Below, piece after piece: positions 10,862 through 18,828 of a DNA stretch of 64,000 nt (positions within the stretch are counted from its first letter, which is position 1; every line of letters starts with the position of its first letter). The position numbers and the translations under genes were made by a program. The notes below the pieces were generated by a model that saw nothing but the letters and a program-made list of their open reading frames with translations, searched no databases and was not told the DNA's origin. Where the stretch lies: assembly GCF_010560025.1 (NCBI RefSeq), contig NZ_SAIY01000009.1:1-64000 (forward strand). Reading direction: 5' to 3'. The stretch is from Verrucosispora sioxanthis (GTDB lineage: Bacteria > Actinomycetota > Actinomycetes > Mycobacteriales > Micromonosporaceae).

Positions 10862-11677
10862 TCAGCGGATGGGGTGGTGGACGCCTTCGGACAGTTCGGC
10901 GCTCAGGGTGCGCAGGGCGGTCAGCGCGGCCGCCTCGTCGGGGGCGTCTAGCAGGCAGCGGATGAGCGCGCTGCCGACGATCACCGCGTCGGCGTACCCG
11001 GCGACGGTGGCGGCCTGCGCTCCGGTGCCCACGCCCAGGCCGACGCCGACCGGCAGGTCGGTGACCTCCCGCACCCGGGACACCAGCACCGGCGCCGCCT
11101 GCGAGGTCTGCGACCGGGCACCGGTGACGCCCATGATCGCGGTGGCGTAGACGAAGCCCCGACAGTGCGCCGCGGTCATCGCCAGCCGCTCGTCGGTCGA
11201 CGACGGCGCGACCAGGAACGTACGGTCCAGCCCGTGCGCGTCCGAGGCGGCCAGCCACTCGCCGGCCTCCTCCGGAATCAGGTCTGGCGTGATCAGCCCG
11301 GTGCCGCCGGCCGCGGCGAGGTCCCGGGCGAACGCGTCCACCCCGTACCGTTCGATCGGGTTCCAGTACGTCATGGTCACCACCGGGGCGCCGGTGGCGG
11401 CCACCGCCTCGACGATGCGCAGGGTGTCCCGGGTGCGTACCCCGCCGGCCAGGGCGATGTCGCTGGCACGCTGGATCACCGGGCCGTCCATCACCGGGTC
11501 GGAGTACGGGATCTCCACCTCGATCACGTCGACGCCCGCGGCGACCATCGCCTTCATCGCGGCGATGCTGCCCTCGACGGTGGGAAATCCGGCCGGCATG
11601 CAGCCGACCAGCAGGGCCCGGCCGTCCGCCCGGGCCTTGTCGAACGCCACCCCGATCCGGCTGGTCCGCTCGCTCAT
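10862..11677 (-). CDS. trpA: Tryptophan synthase alpha subunit
   Basis: The 271-residue TIM-barrel protein cleaves indole-3-glycerol phosphate to indole, which is channelled to TrpB. Conserved parts are VEIPYSDPVMDGPVIQ with the catalytic Glu and Asp, the YWNPIERYG loop, LITPDLIPEEA, and the phosphate-binding VGLGVGTGAQA. Start is the ATG at 11677 with AGGAGTGAGG upstream; only 4 nt separate it from the trpB stop, so the pair is co-transcribed. It is the last gene of the trp run here, and a hairpin-forming inverted repeat follows. Confidence 0.96.
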   Translation of the reverse strand: MSERTSRIGVAFDKARADGRALLVGCMPAGFPTVEGSIAAMKAMVAAGVDVIEVEIPYSDPVMDGPVIQRASDIALAGGVRTRDTLRIVEAVAATGAPVVTMTYWNPIERYGVDAFARDLAAAGGTGLITPDLIPEEAGEWLAASDAHGLDRTFLVAPSSTDERLAMTAAHCRGFVYATAIMGVTGARSQTSQAAPVLVSRVREVTDLPVGVGLGVGTGAQAATVAGYADAVIVGSALIRCLLDAPDEAAALTALRTLSAELSEGVHHPIR

Positions 11678-11681
11678 GGCC

Positions 11682-12920
11682 TCACTCCTTGTCGAGGATG
11701 CCGAAGTACTCACCGGCGGTGTGCACGTCCTTGTCGCCCCGGCCGGAGAGGTTGACCACGATGGTGGGCTGCCGACCCAGCTCAGCGGCGAGCTTCGGCG
11801 CGATGGCCAGGGTGCCGGCCAGGGCGTGCGCGCTCTCGATCGCGGGGATGATCCCCTCGGTCCGGCAGAGCAGCTCGAAGGCGGCCATCGCCTCGTCGTC
11901 GGTGACCGGCTGGTAGGTGGCCCGGCCGGTGTCGTGCAGCCAGGCGTGTTCCGGGCCCACGCCCGGGTAGTCCAGACCGGCGGAGATCGAGTGCGACTCC
12001 TGCGTCTGCCCGTCGGCGTCCTGGAGCACGAAGGTCCGGGTGCCGTGCAGCACGCCGGTCGAACCACCGGTGATGCTTGCCGCGTGCCGGCCGGTGTCCA
12101 CCCCGGCGCCGCCGGCCTCGAAGCCGTACAGCCGCACCTGCGGGTCGTCGGTGAAGGCGTGGAAGATGCCGAGCGCGTTGGAGCCACCACCGACACAGGC
12201 GGTCACCGCGTCGGGTAGCGCACCGGTCAGGTCCAGGCACTGCGCCCGGGCCTCCTCGCCGATGCCCCGGACGAAGTCGCGGACCAGCGCCGGGAAGGGG
12301 TGCGGCCCGGCGGCGGTGCCGATCAGGTAGTGGGTCTCGTCGACGTTGGCGACCCAGTCCCGCATCGCCTCGTTCATCGCGTCCTTGAGGGTGCGCGAGC
12401 CGGTCGTCACCGGTACGACGGTGGCGCCGAGCATCCGCATCCGGGCCACGTTCAGCGCCTGCCGCTCGGTGTCGACCTGACCCATGTAGACCACGCATTC
12501 CAGGTCGAACAGGGCCGCGGCGGTGGCGGTGGCGACGCCGTGCTGGCCGGCACCGGTCTCGGCGATCACCCGCCGCTTGCCCATCCGCCGGGTCAACAGC
12601 GCCTGACCGAGCACGTTGCGCACCTTGTGCGCGCCGGTGTGGTTGAGGTCCTCCCGCTTGAGCAGCACCCGGGCGCCGGCCCGGGCGGAGAACCGGCGGG
12701 CCTCGTAGAGCAGCGAGGGCGTTCCGGCGTAGTCGCGCAACAATTCGGCGAACTCGGTCCGGAACGACTCGTCGGCCATCGCCGCCCGGTGCGCCGACGC
12801 CAGCTCGTCGAGTGCGGCGACAAGTGCCTCCGGCACGAACCGGCCGCCGAACGTGCCGAAATGGCCGGCGGCATCGGGGAACTGCGCCGGCACCTCGATG
12901 TCCGTGGCGTCAGCACTCAT
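11682..12920 (-). CDS. trpB: Tryptophan synthase beta subunit
   Basis: PLP enzyme of 412 residues that condenses indole with serine. HTGAHKVRN holds the PLP lysine, ETGAGQHGVATAT the active-site glycine-rich loop, and CVGGGSNALG binds the PLP phosphate. The ATG at 12920 is preferred to one 7 codons upstream because AGAGGA precedes it at a suitable distance. It follows trpC after a 39-nt gap and is followed by trpA after 4 nt. Confidence 0.96.
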   Translation of the reverse strand: MSADATDIEVPAQFPDAAGHFGTFGGRFVPEALVAALDELASAHRAAMADESFRTEFAELLRDYAGTPSLLYEARRFSARAGARVLLKREDLNHTGAHKVRNVLGQALLTRRMGKRRVIAETGAGQHGVATATAAALFDLECVVYMGQVDTERQALNVARMRMLGATVVPVTTGSRTLKDAMNEAMRDWVANVDETHYLIGTAAGPHPFPALVRDFVRGIGEEARAQCLDLTGALPDAVTACVGGGSNALGIFHAFTDDPQVRLYGFEAGGAGVDTGRHAASITGGSTGVLHGTRTFVLQDADGQTQESHSISAGLDYPGVGPEHAWLHDTGRATYQPVTDDEAMAAFELLCRTEGIIPAIESAHALAGTLAIAPKLAAELGRQPTIVVNLSGRGDKDVHTAGEYFGILDKE

Positions 12921-12959
12921 CGCGCGTCCTCTCGCTCGCAAAGGGTCGCCGGACGCGGC

Positions 12960-13823
12960 TCAGCGCGCCGGGCGGGGGGTCGCCGGGTGGTTGCCGGCGT
13001 TGACCAGTTCGGCCACCGCCTCCCGGGGACTCTTCTGGGTGACCAGCCCCTCACCGACGAGCACCGCGTCGGCGCCGGCCGAGGCGTACCGGATCAGGTC
13101 GTGCGGGCCGCGTACGCCCGACTCCGCGATCTTGACGACGTGGCTCGGCAGGCCGGGCGCGATCCGCTCGAACACCGACCGGTCGACCTGAAGGGTACGC
13201 AGGTCACGGGCGTTGACCCCGATGACCTGGGCGCCGGCCTCCATGGCCCGGTCGGCCTCCTCCTCGTCGTGCACCTCGACCAGTGCGGTCATGCCCAGCG
13301 ACTCGATCCGCTCCAGCAGGCCGACCAGCACGTTCTGCTCGAGCGCGGCGACGATGAGCAGCACCAGGTCGGCGCCGTGTGCGCGGGCCTCGTGCACCTG
13401 GTAGCTGGAGACCACGAAGTCCTTGCGCAGCACCGGGATGTTCACCGCGGCCCGCACGGCGGCCAGGTCGTCGAGTGACCCACCGAACCAGCGCCCCTCG
13501 GTGAGCACACTGATCGCCCGGGCACCACCGGCCGCGTACTCGCCGGCCAGGTCCGCCGGGTCGGCGATCTCAGCCAGCTTGCCCTTGGACGGCGAGGCGC
13601 GCTTCACCTCGGCGATGACGGCGACGCCGGGCCTGCGCAGCGCCGCGTACGCGTCAAGCGGCGGTGGCGCGGCGGCGGCCAGTTCACGGATCCGCTCCAG
13701 CGGAACCTGTTCCTGCCGCCGGGCCACGTCCTCCCGGACGCCGGCCAGGATCTCGTCGAGCACGCTGACGGGCGCCGCCGGGCCGGCCTCGTTCCCCTCC
13801 GCGTGCGCATGTTCAGCAGTCAC
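12960..13823 (-). CDS. trpC: Indole-3-glycerol phosphate synthase
   Basis: TIM-barrel enzyme of the tryptophan pathway, 287 residues from GTG 13823. Family motifs include EVKRASPSKG with the catalytic lysine, VLRKDFVV, IGVNARDL and IAESGV. I chose GTG 13823 because GGAGAGGGGAG lies 7 nt before it. An in-frame ATG at 13850 has no ribosome site, but TAGCAT (13857-13862) ends 6 nt upstream of it, so the transcript may start there, either leaderless from 13850 or with a 27-nt leader to 13823. This puts a separate promoter in front of trpCBA, apart from trpE. Confidence 0.94.
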   Translation of the reverse strand: MTAEHAHAEGNEAGPAAPVSVLDEILAGVREDVARRQEQVPLERIRELAAAAPPPLDAYAALRRPGVAVIAEVKRASPSKGKLAEIADPADLAGEYAAGGARAISVLTEGRWFGGSLDDLAAVRAAVNIPVLRKDFVVSSYQVHEARAHGADLVLLIVAALEQNVLVGLLERIESLGMTALVEVHDEEEADRAMEAGAQVIGVNARDLRTLQVDRSVFERIAPGLPSHVVKIAESGVRGPHDLIRYASAGADAVLVGEGLVTQKSPREAVAELVNAGNHPATPRPAR

Positions 13824-14204
13824 CAACGGACTCCCCTCTCCGGGTGTCATGGGCCGATGCTAGGGGGCCCCACCTGGACCCGACCGCCGGGGGTATGGCG
13901 CTCCTCACGAATCGGGCTGCGGCATAATGGCCGACTTGCGCGCACGGATCGTCACCATGAGTAACGACGTCATCGACGTTCGCCCATATGGGGGCCTTCC
14001 GGCGCTCGATCGGCGGCCAAGGATCCGGTCACGTCGATGCTGTGACCAAGCTCAAGGACCAAGGTCCCTGTGCCGGTCACGCCCCTTACCGCAGAGTTGA
14101 CGGTGCGGTCATCACCACGAAACCCGGGCCGAGCAGCATCAGGCTCGGGCACACTCAATGACGCGCCTGCCCCACCGCCACGACGATCTCTCCCCGGGGT
14201 GATC
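13824..14204. other. 381-nt intergenic region upstream of trpC and the 85-aa gene
   Basis: Divergent control region. On the minus strand TAGCAT (13857-13862) is a likely -10 box for trpC. A short palindrome, GGCATAATGGCC, lies around 13921-13932. A 47-codon plus-strand frame starts at ATG 13957 but lacks a ribosome site and drifts in codon use after about 18 codons, so I do not call it a gene. No leader peptide with tryptophan codons is evident. Confidence 0.5.
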
Positions 14205-14462
14205 ATGAGTACCTCCGCGCCGCACCAGACCATCGGACTCACCACCATCTCGCGCACCGTCGCGTCGCTCGCCGTCGGTGTGGTCCACACGTTGGAGCGG
14301 GCAATGGTCGGGCCGGACCGGATGCGGACCGCGTCCGGCAACGCCTGGGAGGCCATCTGTGCCGACCGGGCCCGAGCCGACCAGCGGGCCGAACTGGACC
14401 GCCTCGTCGCGGAACTCACCGCGGCCCGCGCCCGCGCCCGCTCCCGCCAGCCGGTCGGCTGA
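14205..14462 (+). CDS. Small hypothetical protein, 85 aa
   Basis: Nearly every codon ends in G or C, which marks this as a real coding frame on the plus strand against the surrounding trp genes. The ATG at 14205 follows GGGGTG. The product starts MSTSAPHQT, has a short moderately hydrophobic stretch (SLAVGVVHTLERAMVG), and ends in an Arg/Ala-rich helix with heptad-like spacing (LDRLVAELTAARARARSR). No known domain is recognised. It converges on the Trp-associated membrane protein gene with a 62-nt gap. Confidence 0.65.
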   Translation: MSTSAPHQTIGLTTISRTVASLAVGVVHTLERAMVGPDRMRTASGNAWEAICADRARADQRAELDRLVAELTAARARARSRQPVG

Positions 14463-14524
14463 CCGCACCCGCACCTCTCGAGGCGCACAGTGCCACCCCG
14501 GCCGCCCAGCGACCCTCCGGCCGG

Positions 14525-15100
14525 TCAGCGGACCGTCGGATCCTCGCCGCGATCCAGGGCCTCCCACGCCTCGACGGTGCCCGCGCCACCGATCGGGCCG
14601 CTGGTGCCGGTCGGCCGAGGGGTCCGACGCTCGTAGCGGGCCCCCATCGCCGGCCAGCGGTGCCCACGCAGCATGGTCAACGAACCACCGACAGCGGCGA
14701 GGAGACCGCCGAGCAGGGTGAGCGCCGGCCACTGCCAGGTGACCGGATCACCCAGGTCACCGACGAGCCCGTAACCTCCACCGGCCGCGACGGCCAGACC
14801 GAGCAGGGTCAGCAGCCCGCCGAGCACCCGACGCGGCCGGCCCCGGGTGGCCAGCACCGCACCGCCACCGGCCAGCCCGACGAGGGCCAGCGCCGGCAGC
14901 CACGGCAGCAACTGCCCGCCGGTGCGCCCCTCCTCCACCAGCAGCATCGGCTCCGAGCGGCCGACCACGTCGACCACCCAGGTGCGGGTCGCCGCCCACA
15001 GCGCCAACCCCGCGCCGGCCAGGCAGAGCAGCACGGCGTACGCCAGTTCGCGCCGGCCGGGCCGCGCGCCGCCGGTCCCGGTCTCCTCCGTCGCGCTCAC
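14525..15100 (-). CDS. Trp-associated membrane protein (TIGR02234-like)
   Basis: This 191-residue protein has four predicted membrane helices (around residues 18-36, 62-85, 92-110 and 123-142) and a polar tail with RWPAMGARYER, typical of the actinobacterial membrane protein found beside trpE and trpC. The first loop contains the TRTWV motif. Its role is unknown; location suggests a link to tryptophan supply or efflux. It starts at GTG 15100, whose GTGA overlaps the stop of a 20-codon minigene (15097-15159), so translation is probably coupled through the repeats to trpE. Confidence 0.82.
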   Translation of the reverse strand: MSATEETGTGGARPGRRELAYAVLLCLAGAGLALWAATRTWVVDVVGRSEPMLLVEEGRTGGQLLPWLPALALVGLAGGGAVLATRGRPRRVLGGLLTLLGLAVAAGGGYGLVGDLGDPVTWQWPALTLLGGLLAAVGGSLTMLRGHRWPAMGARYERRTPRPTGTSGPIGGAGTVEAWEALDRGEDPTVR

Positions 15101-15159
15101 CGGGCTAGTCTTCCGCTCGCGACTGCGGGACTCCGCTGCGCTACGTTCCTCGCGCTCAC
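15097..15159 (-). CDS. Minigene B2, 20 codons (VSARN family)
   Basis: Second copy of the unit, from GTG 15159. It differs from B1 at a few positions near the end (SGRLAR instead of NGRSAR), consistent with duplication and slight drift. Its TGA overlaps the GTG of the Trp-associated membrane protein at 15100. Confidence 0.45.
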   Translation of the reverse strand: MSARNVAQRSPAVASGRLAR

Positions 15160-15218
15160 CGAGCAGACCTTCCGTTCGCGACTGCGGGACTCCGCTGCGC
15201 TACGTTCCTCGCGCTCAC
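15156..15218 (-). CDS. Minigene B1, 20 codons (VSARN family)
   Basis: GTG at 15218 overlaps the trpE TGA as GTGA. The product starts VSARNVAQRSPAVA and ends GRSAR; its TGA overlaps the next GTG. GGAAGG lies 8 nt before that GTG. Whether the peptide has a function or only keeps ribosomes in place is unknown. Confidence 0.45.
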   Translation of the reverse strand: MSARNVAQRSPAVANGRSAR

Positions 15219-16777
15219 CGGGCCGGCCGGAGGGTTTCCGCGGCGGCGATGGCCGCCAGCACCGCGGCGGCCTTGTTCCGGGTCTCCTGGTCCTCGGCGG
15301 CCGGGTCGGAGTCGGCCACCACACCGGCACCGGCCTGCACGTACGCCCGGCCCGCCCGGATCAGCGCGGTCCGGATCGCGATGGCCATGTCGAGATCGCC
15401 GGCGAACCCGAAGTAGCCGACCGTGCCGCCGTAGAGGCCCCGGCGGACCGGTTCCAACTCCTCGATGATCTCCATGGCGCGCACCTTTGGGGCGCCGGAG
15501 AGCGTGCCCGCCGGAAAGGTCGCGGCGAGCGCGTCGAAGGCGGTGCGGTCCGCCCGCAGCGTGCCGACCACCGTGGAGACGATGTGCATCACGTGGCTGT
15601 ACCGCTCGATGGTGGCGAACTCCGGCACCTCGACGGTGCCGGGACGGCACACCCGGCCCAGATCGTTGCGTCCCAGGTCGACGAGCATCACGTGCTCGGC
15701 ACGCTCCTTGGGATCGGCGAGCAGCTCGGCGGCGAGCCGGGCGTCGGCCTCCGGGGTCGCGCCGCGCGGACGGGTGCCGGCGATCGGATGCAGCAGCGCC
15801 CGCCGTTCGCCGTCCACCTCACCGGTCACCTTCAGGTGCGCCTCCGGTGACGACCCGACGATGTCGAAGTCGTCGAAGCGCAGCAGGTACATGTAAGGGC
15901 TGGGATTCGTGGTGCGCAGCACCCGGTAGACGTCCAGCGGGTCGGCGTCGGTCTCCCGCTCGAACCGCTGGGCGAGCACGATCTGGAAGCACTCACCGGC
16001 CCGGATCGCCTCCTTCGCCGCCTCCACCGCCTTCGGGTACCCGCCGTCCGGGGTACGGCTGCGCACCTCGCCGGCCGGCGGTCGGGCGACCGTGGCGACC
16101 ATCGGCGGGATGGGCCGCGACAGCGCGGTGGTCATCGCGTCCAGCCGGCCCACCGCGTGGTGGTAGGCGGCGGTGACCCGCTCGTCGCGGCCCGGCTCGT
16201 CGAGCGGCGGCAGGATCGCGTTGGCGACCAGGATCGCCGAACCGTCGAAGTGGTCGAGCACCACCAGGTCGGTGGCGAGCATCATGCCCAGCTCGGGCAG
16301 GCGCAGGTCGTCCTCGGTGAGCGCGGGCAACCGCTCGAAGCGGCGGATCAGGTCGTAGCCGAGATAGCCGACCATCCCGCCGGTCAACGGCGGCGTCCCG
16401 TCACCCGGCGCGCCGGGCGGGCCGGCCAGCGCCGCCACCGTCGCACGCAGCACCTCGACCGGATCCCCGGTGGTCGGCAACCCGACCGGCGGCACGCCGA
16501 GCCAGGCTGCGGCACCGTCCCGCTCGACAAGAGTGGCGCTGCTGCGCACCCCGACGAAGGAGTACCGGGCCCAGGCCAGGCCGGACGAGCCGACGCCCTG
16601 CTCGGCGGACTCCAGCAGGAACGTACCCGGGCCACCGGCGAGCTTGCGGTAGACGCCGACCGGGGTCTCCGCGTCGGCGAGCAGTCGGCGGGTGACCGGC
16701 ACCACCCGCCACCGGGCGGCCAGCTCGGTGAAGGTGGCCGCGTCCGGGCTCACCCGACCATCGCTCCGCTCGCTCAT
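15215..16777 (-). CDS. trpE: Anthranilate synthase component I
   Basis: This 520-residue enzyme converts chorismate, with ammonia from its glutaminase partner, to anthranilate. The N-terminal domain contains FLLES, the tryptophan-binding motif for feedback inhibition. The chorismate-binding domain has IAGTRPRG, LVDLGRNDLGRV, LSGAPKVRAMEII and GFAGDLDMAIAIRT. The ATG at 16777 overlaps the stop of an upstream minigene as ATGA, with GGAG 7 nt before. Longer reading frames upstream are in the repeats and are not TrpE. It lies directly downstream of hisI. Confidence 0.95.
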   Translation of the reverse strand: MSERSDGRVSPDAATFTELAARWRVVPVTRRLLADAETPVGVYRKLAGGPGTFLLESAEQGVGSSGLAWARYSFVGVRSSATLVERDGAAAWLGVPPVGLPTTGDPVEVLRATVAALAGPPGAPGDGTPPLTGGMVGYLGYDLIRRFERLPALTEDDLRLPELGMMLATDLVVLDHFDGSAILVANAILPPLDEPGRDERVTAAYHHAVGRLDAMTTALSRPIPPMVATVARPPAGEVRSRTPDGGYPKAVEAAKEAIRAGECFQIVLAQRFERETDADPLDVYRVLRTTNPSPYMYLLRFDDFDIVGSSPEAHLKVTGEVDGERRALLHPIAGTRPRGATPEADARLAAELLADPKERAEHVMLVDLGRNDLGRVCRPGTVEVPEFATIERYSHVMHIVSTVVGTLRADRTAFDALAATFPAGTLSGAPKVRAMEIIEELEPVRRGLYGGTVGYFGFAGDLDMAIAIRTALIRAGRAYVQAGAGVVADSDPAAEDQETRNKAAAVLAAIAAAETLRPAR

Positions 16778-16857
16778 GCCGGCACTCCGCTTCGCTCCGT
16801 GCCGCCATGAGGCACCACCGCGCTGAGCCTGACGATTCGCTCGCTCCGCTCGCTCAT
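16774..16857 (-). CDS. Minigene A2, 27 codons (MSERSERIV family)
   Basis: Identical in sequence to A1, starting at ATG 16857. Its TGA overlaps the ATG of trpE. The TrpE N-terminus (MSERSDGR) resembles the start of the minigene, so the unit may have arisen from, or recombined into, the trpE start. Confidence 0.45.
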   Translation of the reverse strand: MSERSERIVRLSAVVPHGGTERSGVPA

Positions 16858-16937
16858 GCCGGCACTCCGCTTCGCTCCGTGCCGCCATGAGGCACCACCG
16901 CGCTGAGCCTGACGATTCGCTCGCTCCGCTCGCTCAT
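16854..16937 (-). CDS. Minigene A1, 27 codons (MSERSERIV family)
   Basis: The ATG at 16937 overlaps the hisI stop as ATGA. The peptide begins MSERSERIVRLSAVVPHGG and ends TERSGVPA, then TGA overlaps the next ATG. The unit length of 80 bp equals 28 codons minus the 4-nt overlap, so any number of copies keeps the coupling intact. Confidence 0.45.
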   Translation of the reverse strand: MSERSERIVRLSAVVPHGGTERSGVPA

Positions 16938-18247
16938 GGTGCCACCTCGCCGGTGACCGGGAGTTCGTCGGAGAAGCAGGTGCGCTGCCCGGTGTGGCAG
17001 GCGGCACCGACCTGGTCGACGCTCACCAGCACCGCGTCGCCGTCGCAGTCGAGTGCCACCGAGCGGACGTACTGGTGGTGGCCGGAGGTGGCGCCCTTGA
17101 CCCAGTACTCACGCCGGCTGCGCGACCAGTAGGTGGCCCGCCCCGTGGTCAGCGTGCGGTGCAGCGCCTCGTCGTCCATCCAGGCCATCATCAGCACCTC
17201 ACCGCTGTCGTGCTGGCGGACCACGGCGGCCACCAGACCGTCGGGAGTACGCCGCAGGCGGCCGGCGATCGCCGGGTCGAGCCGAGACGGTCGCCGCGAA
17301 CCGCCCGGCGACTTCGGCAGGTCAGGGTGGGCGCCGGTCACCGGCGCGTCAGGAACGGGCACAGTGACCCATTGTCCCGCACGCGGCGCGGGTACCCCAG
17401 CCGGCTCCCGGCTGGCGGACGGCGTGCGACCGCCGGGCCGGCCCAACTGGGCCACGTAACGGTCCAGCCGCCCGTCCAGCAGGGCGTCGGCAAGGTCCGG
17501 ACCGGCCGCACCGGCCACCTCGGCGGCGTACGGGCGGATCAGTGGCAAAGTGCCGGTCACCAGGCGGGCCGCCGCCGCCCACAACTGTCCGGTCGAGCCG
17601 GGAAGCAGGCCGAGGCAGCGCAGCATGTCCTCCCGGTAGCCGGCGGGCGCCACCGGCAGATCGAGCGCGGCGGCGAAGGCCGACCGGCGGGAGACCACCC
17701 GTACCGACGGGTTCGCCAGCCGCAACACCGACGGACAGAGCCGGGCCAGGTCGGCGGCGGCCAGCCGGGCACCGAGCGTGTCCTCGGCGTCCCGGGCCGC
17801 GGCCACCTTGCCCAGCATGGCGATCAGTTCCTCCAGCCGTGGCTCGTCGGCCGGCTGGCAGAGCACCGGCAGGTCGATGCGGTGCCGCCAGTACGAGTCG
17901 GCCCACAGCAGCCGGGTGGGTGCCGTCACCGGCAGGCCGAACGCCCAGTCGGCCGGCTCACCGAGCCGGGTCACCCACGAGTGGATGTCCCGGGCCGCGA
18001 CCGACACGTGGGTCAGCCGGCCGGAGTGCTCCGCGAGGTAGGCCCGCCGGGCCGCGTACGGAGCGCCACCGAGCAGCACGTCGACGTCGACGTCGCTGTG
18101 CGCGGTGGCGGCCCGCCGCGCGTGGCTGCCGCGCAGCAGGATGCCCACCACGGGCCGGTCGGCGCTGGCCCGCAGCCGGGCGGCCCAGTCGTCGAAGAAC
18201 CCACTGTCCGGTGACGGAGCGTGATCCACCGCGCCATCGTGCCGCAC
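16934..18247 (-). CDS. hisI: Nucleotidyltransferase-like domain joined to HisI
   Basis: As read this is one 437-residue frame. Residues ~1-280 contain a nucleotidyltransferase-like motif, GILLRGSHARRAATAHSDVDVDVLL (GS then S-D-V-D-V-D, written here in two parts of the same segment). Residues ~315-437 are phosphoribosyl-AMP cyclohydrolase (HisI), with WMDDEALHRTLTTG, YWSRSRREYWVKG and the metal-binding CDGDAVLVSVDQ and GAACHTG. HisI normally has about 110-130 residues. A GTG at 17362 could be its own start, and a stop in another frame at 17349-17351 could end a separate upstream gene, so a lost base may have created the fusion. HisI is confident; the physical fusion is not. Confidence 0.82.
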   Translation of the reverse strand: MRHDGAVDHAPSPDSGFFDDWAARLRASADRPVVGILLRGSHARRAATAHSDVDVDVLLGGAPYAARRAYLAEHSGRLTHVSVAARDIHSWVTRLGEPADWAFGLPVTAPTRLLWADSYWRHRIDLPVLCQPADEPRLEELIAMLGKVAAARDAEDTLGARLAAADLARLCPSVLRLANPSVRVVSRRSAFAAALDLPVAPAGYREDMLRCLGLLPGSTGQLWAAAARLVTGTLPLIRPYAAEVAGAAGPDLADALLDGRLDRYVAQLGRPGGRTPSASREPAGVPAPRAGQWVTVPVPDAPVTGAHPDLPKSPGGSRRPSRLDPAIAGRLRRTPDGLVAAVVRQHDSGEVLMMAWMDDEALHRTLTTGRATYWSRSRREYWVKGATSGHHQYVRSVALDCDGDAVLVSVDQVGAACHTGQRTCFSDELPVTGEVAP

Positions 18248-18359
18248 GTCCGATCGGGGTGCAATGCCCGCTGACGGACCTGGCGTCCGATCTGATGCCG
18301 GCTGACCGTGCTACGGGTTTTGCTACCGGACAAGCGTTTCGCCCCGATCGGCGCCGCAG

Positions 18360-18752
18360 TCAGTCGAACTCGCCAAGCTCCGCCCGCCGGTAGTGATCGA
18401 TCTTGAAGTCGAGCACCTTGAGGTCCTCCTCCAGTTCGGCCATCCGGTGCAGCACCCGTACCCGATGCTCCTCGAACAGTGCCCGCCGGGCACCGAGCGT
18501 GCCGTCGCCCTGTCGAGCCAGCTCGACGTAACGACGCATGTCGCGCACCGGCATGCCGGTGCGGCGCAGCCTGGTCAGCAGCAGCAACCAGTTGAGGTCC
18601 TCGGTGGTGTAGCGACGCCGGCCGGTGGAGTCCCGGCCCACCGGTGCCACCAGCCCCTCCTGCTCGTACCAACGCAACGTGTGGGTGGTCAGGCCGACCC
18701 GCTGGGCCGCCTCGCTGACGGTGAAGGTCGGCTCCCGGGTACCGATGTCCAT
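18360..18752 (-). CDS. MerR-family transcriptional regulator
   Basis: A 130-residue protein with a typical MerR N-terminal winged helix (FTVSEAAQRVGLTTHTLRWY, then RRYTTEDLNWLLLL) and a C-terminal helix rich in charged residues for dimerisation. There are no cysteines in the effector region, so a metal sensor is unlikely. ATG at 18752 is chosen because conserved residues begin just after it; the ribosome site is weak. It is divergent from an ABC-2 transporter gene, and a 32-bp palindrome lies between them, so it is the first candidate to control that transporter. Confidence 0.88.
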   Translation of the reverse strand: MDIGTREPTFTVSEAAQRVGLTTHTLRWYEQEGLVAPVGRDSTGRRRYTTEDLNWLLLLTRLRRTGMPVRDMRRYVELARQGDGTLGARRALFEEHRVRVLHRMAELEEDLKVLDFKIDHYRRAELGEFD

Positions 18753-18828
18753 CGTTCGAGGGTCGCAGCACCGGCCGGTCCGGCGCGACCCCGTACCCCG
18801 TGGCCGCGCCTTGCCGAAGCGGCGGTAT

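Larger units (their letters stand above)
15097..15218 (-). repeat. Two tandem 59-bp units forming GTGA-linked minigenes
   Basis: Two copies of a 59-bp unit fill the trpE to membrane-protein junction exactly. Each unit starts with GTGAGCGCGAGGAACGTAGC and ends in a GGAAG-type ribosome site. The trpE stop overlaps the first GTG, the first minigene stop overlaps the second GTG, and the second stop overlaps the GTG of the next gene. A diverged relative is at 23637-23696. Confidence 0.88.
16761..16937 (-). repeat. Two identical tandem 80-bp units forming ATGA-linked minigenes
   Basis: Positions 16761-16840 and 16841-16920 are identical 80-bp units, followed by a 17-nt partial third. Each unit holds one ATG and one TGA placed so that the TGA of one overlaps the ATG of the next (ATGA). 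The hisI stop overlaps the first ATG (16937) and the last minigene stop overlaps the trpE ATG (16777). GGAG lies 7 nt before each internal ATG. Confidence 0.93.

Noticed and set aside
13957..14100. A 47-codon plus-strand frame that could be a leader peptide.
   Set aside because: No ribosome site, no tryptophan codons, and codon use becomes random after about 18 codons.
13970..14488. A 172-codon minus-strand frame opposite the 85-aa gene.
   Set aside because: Third-position GC strongly favours the plus-strand frame 14205-14462; the minus-strand product is Arg/Ser-rich with no motif.
16761..16937. CRISPR array.
   Set aside because: The units are directly adjacent without spacers, number only two, and are protein coding with precise start/stop overlap.
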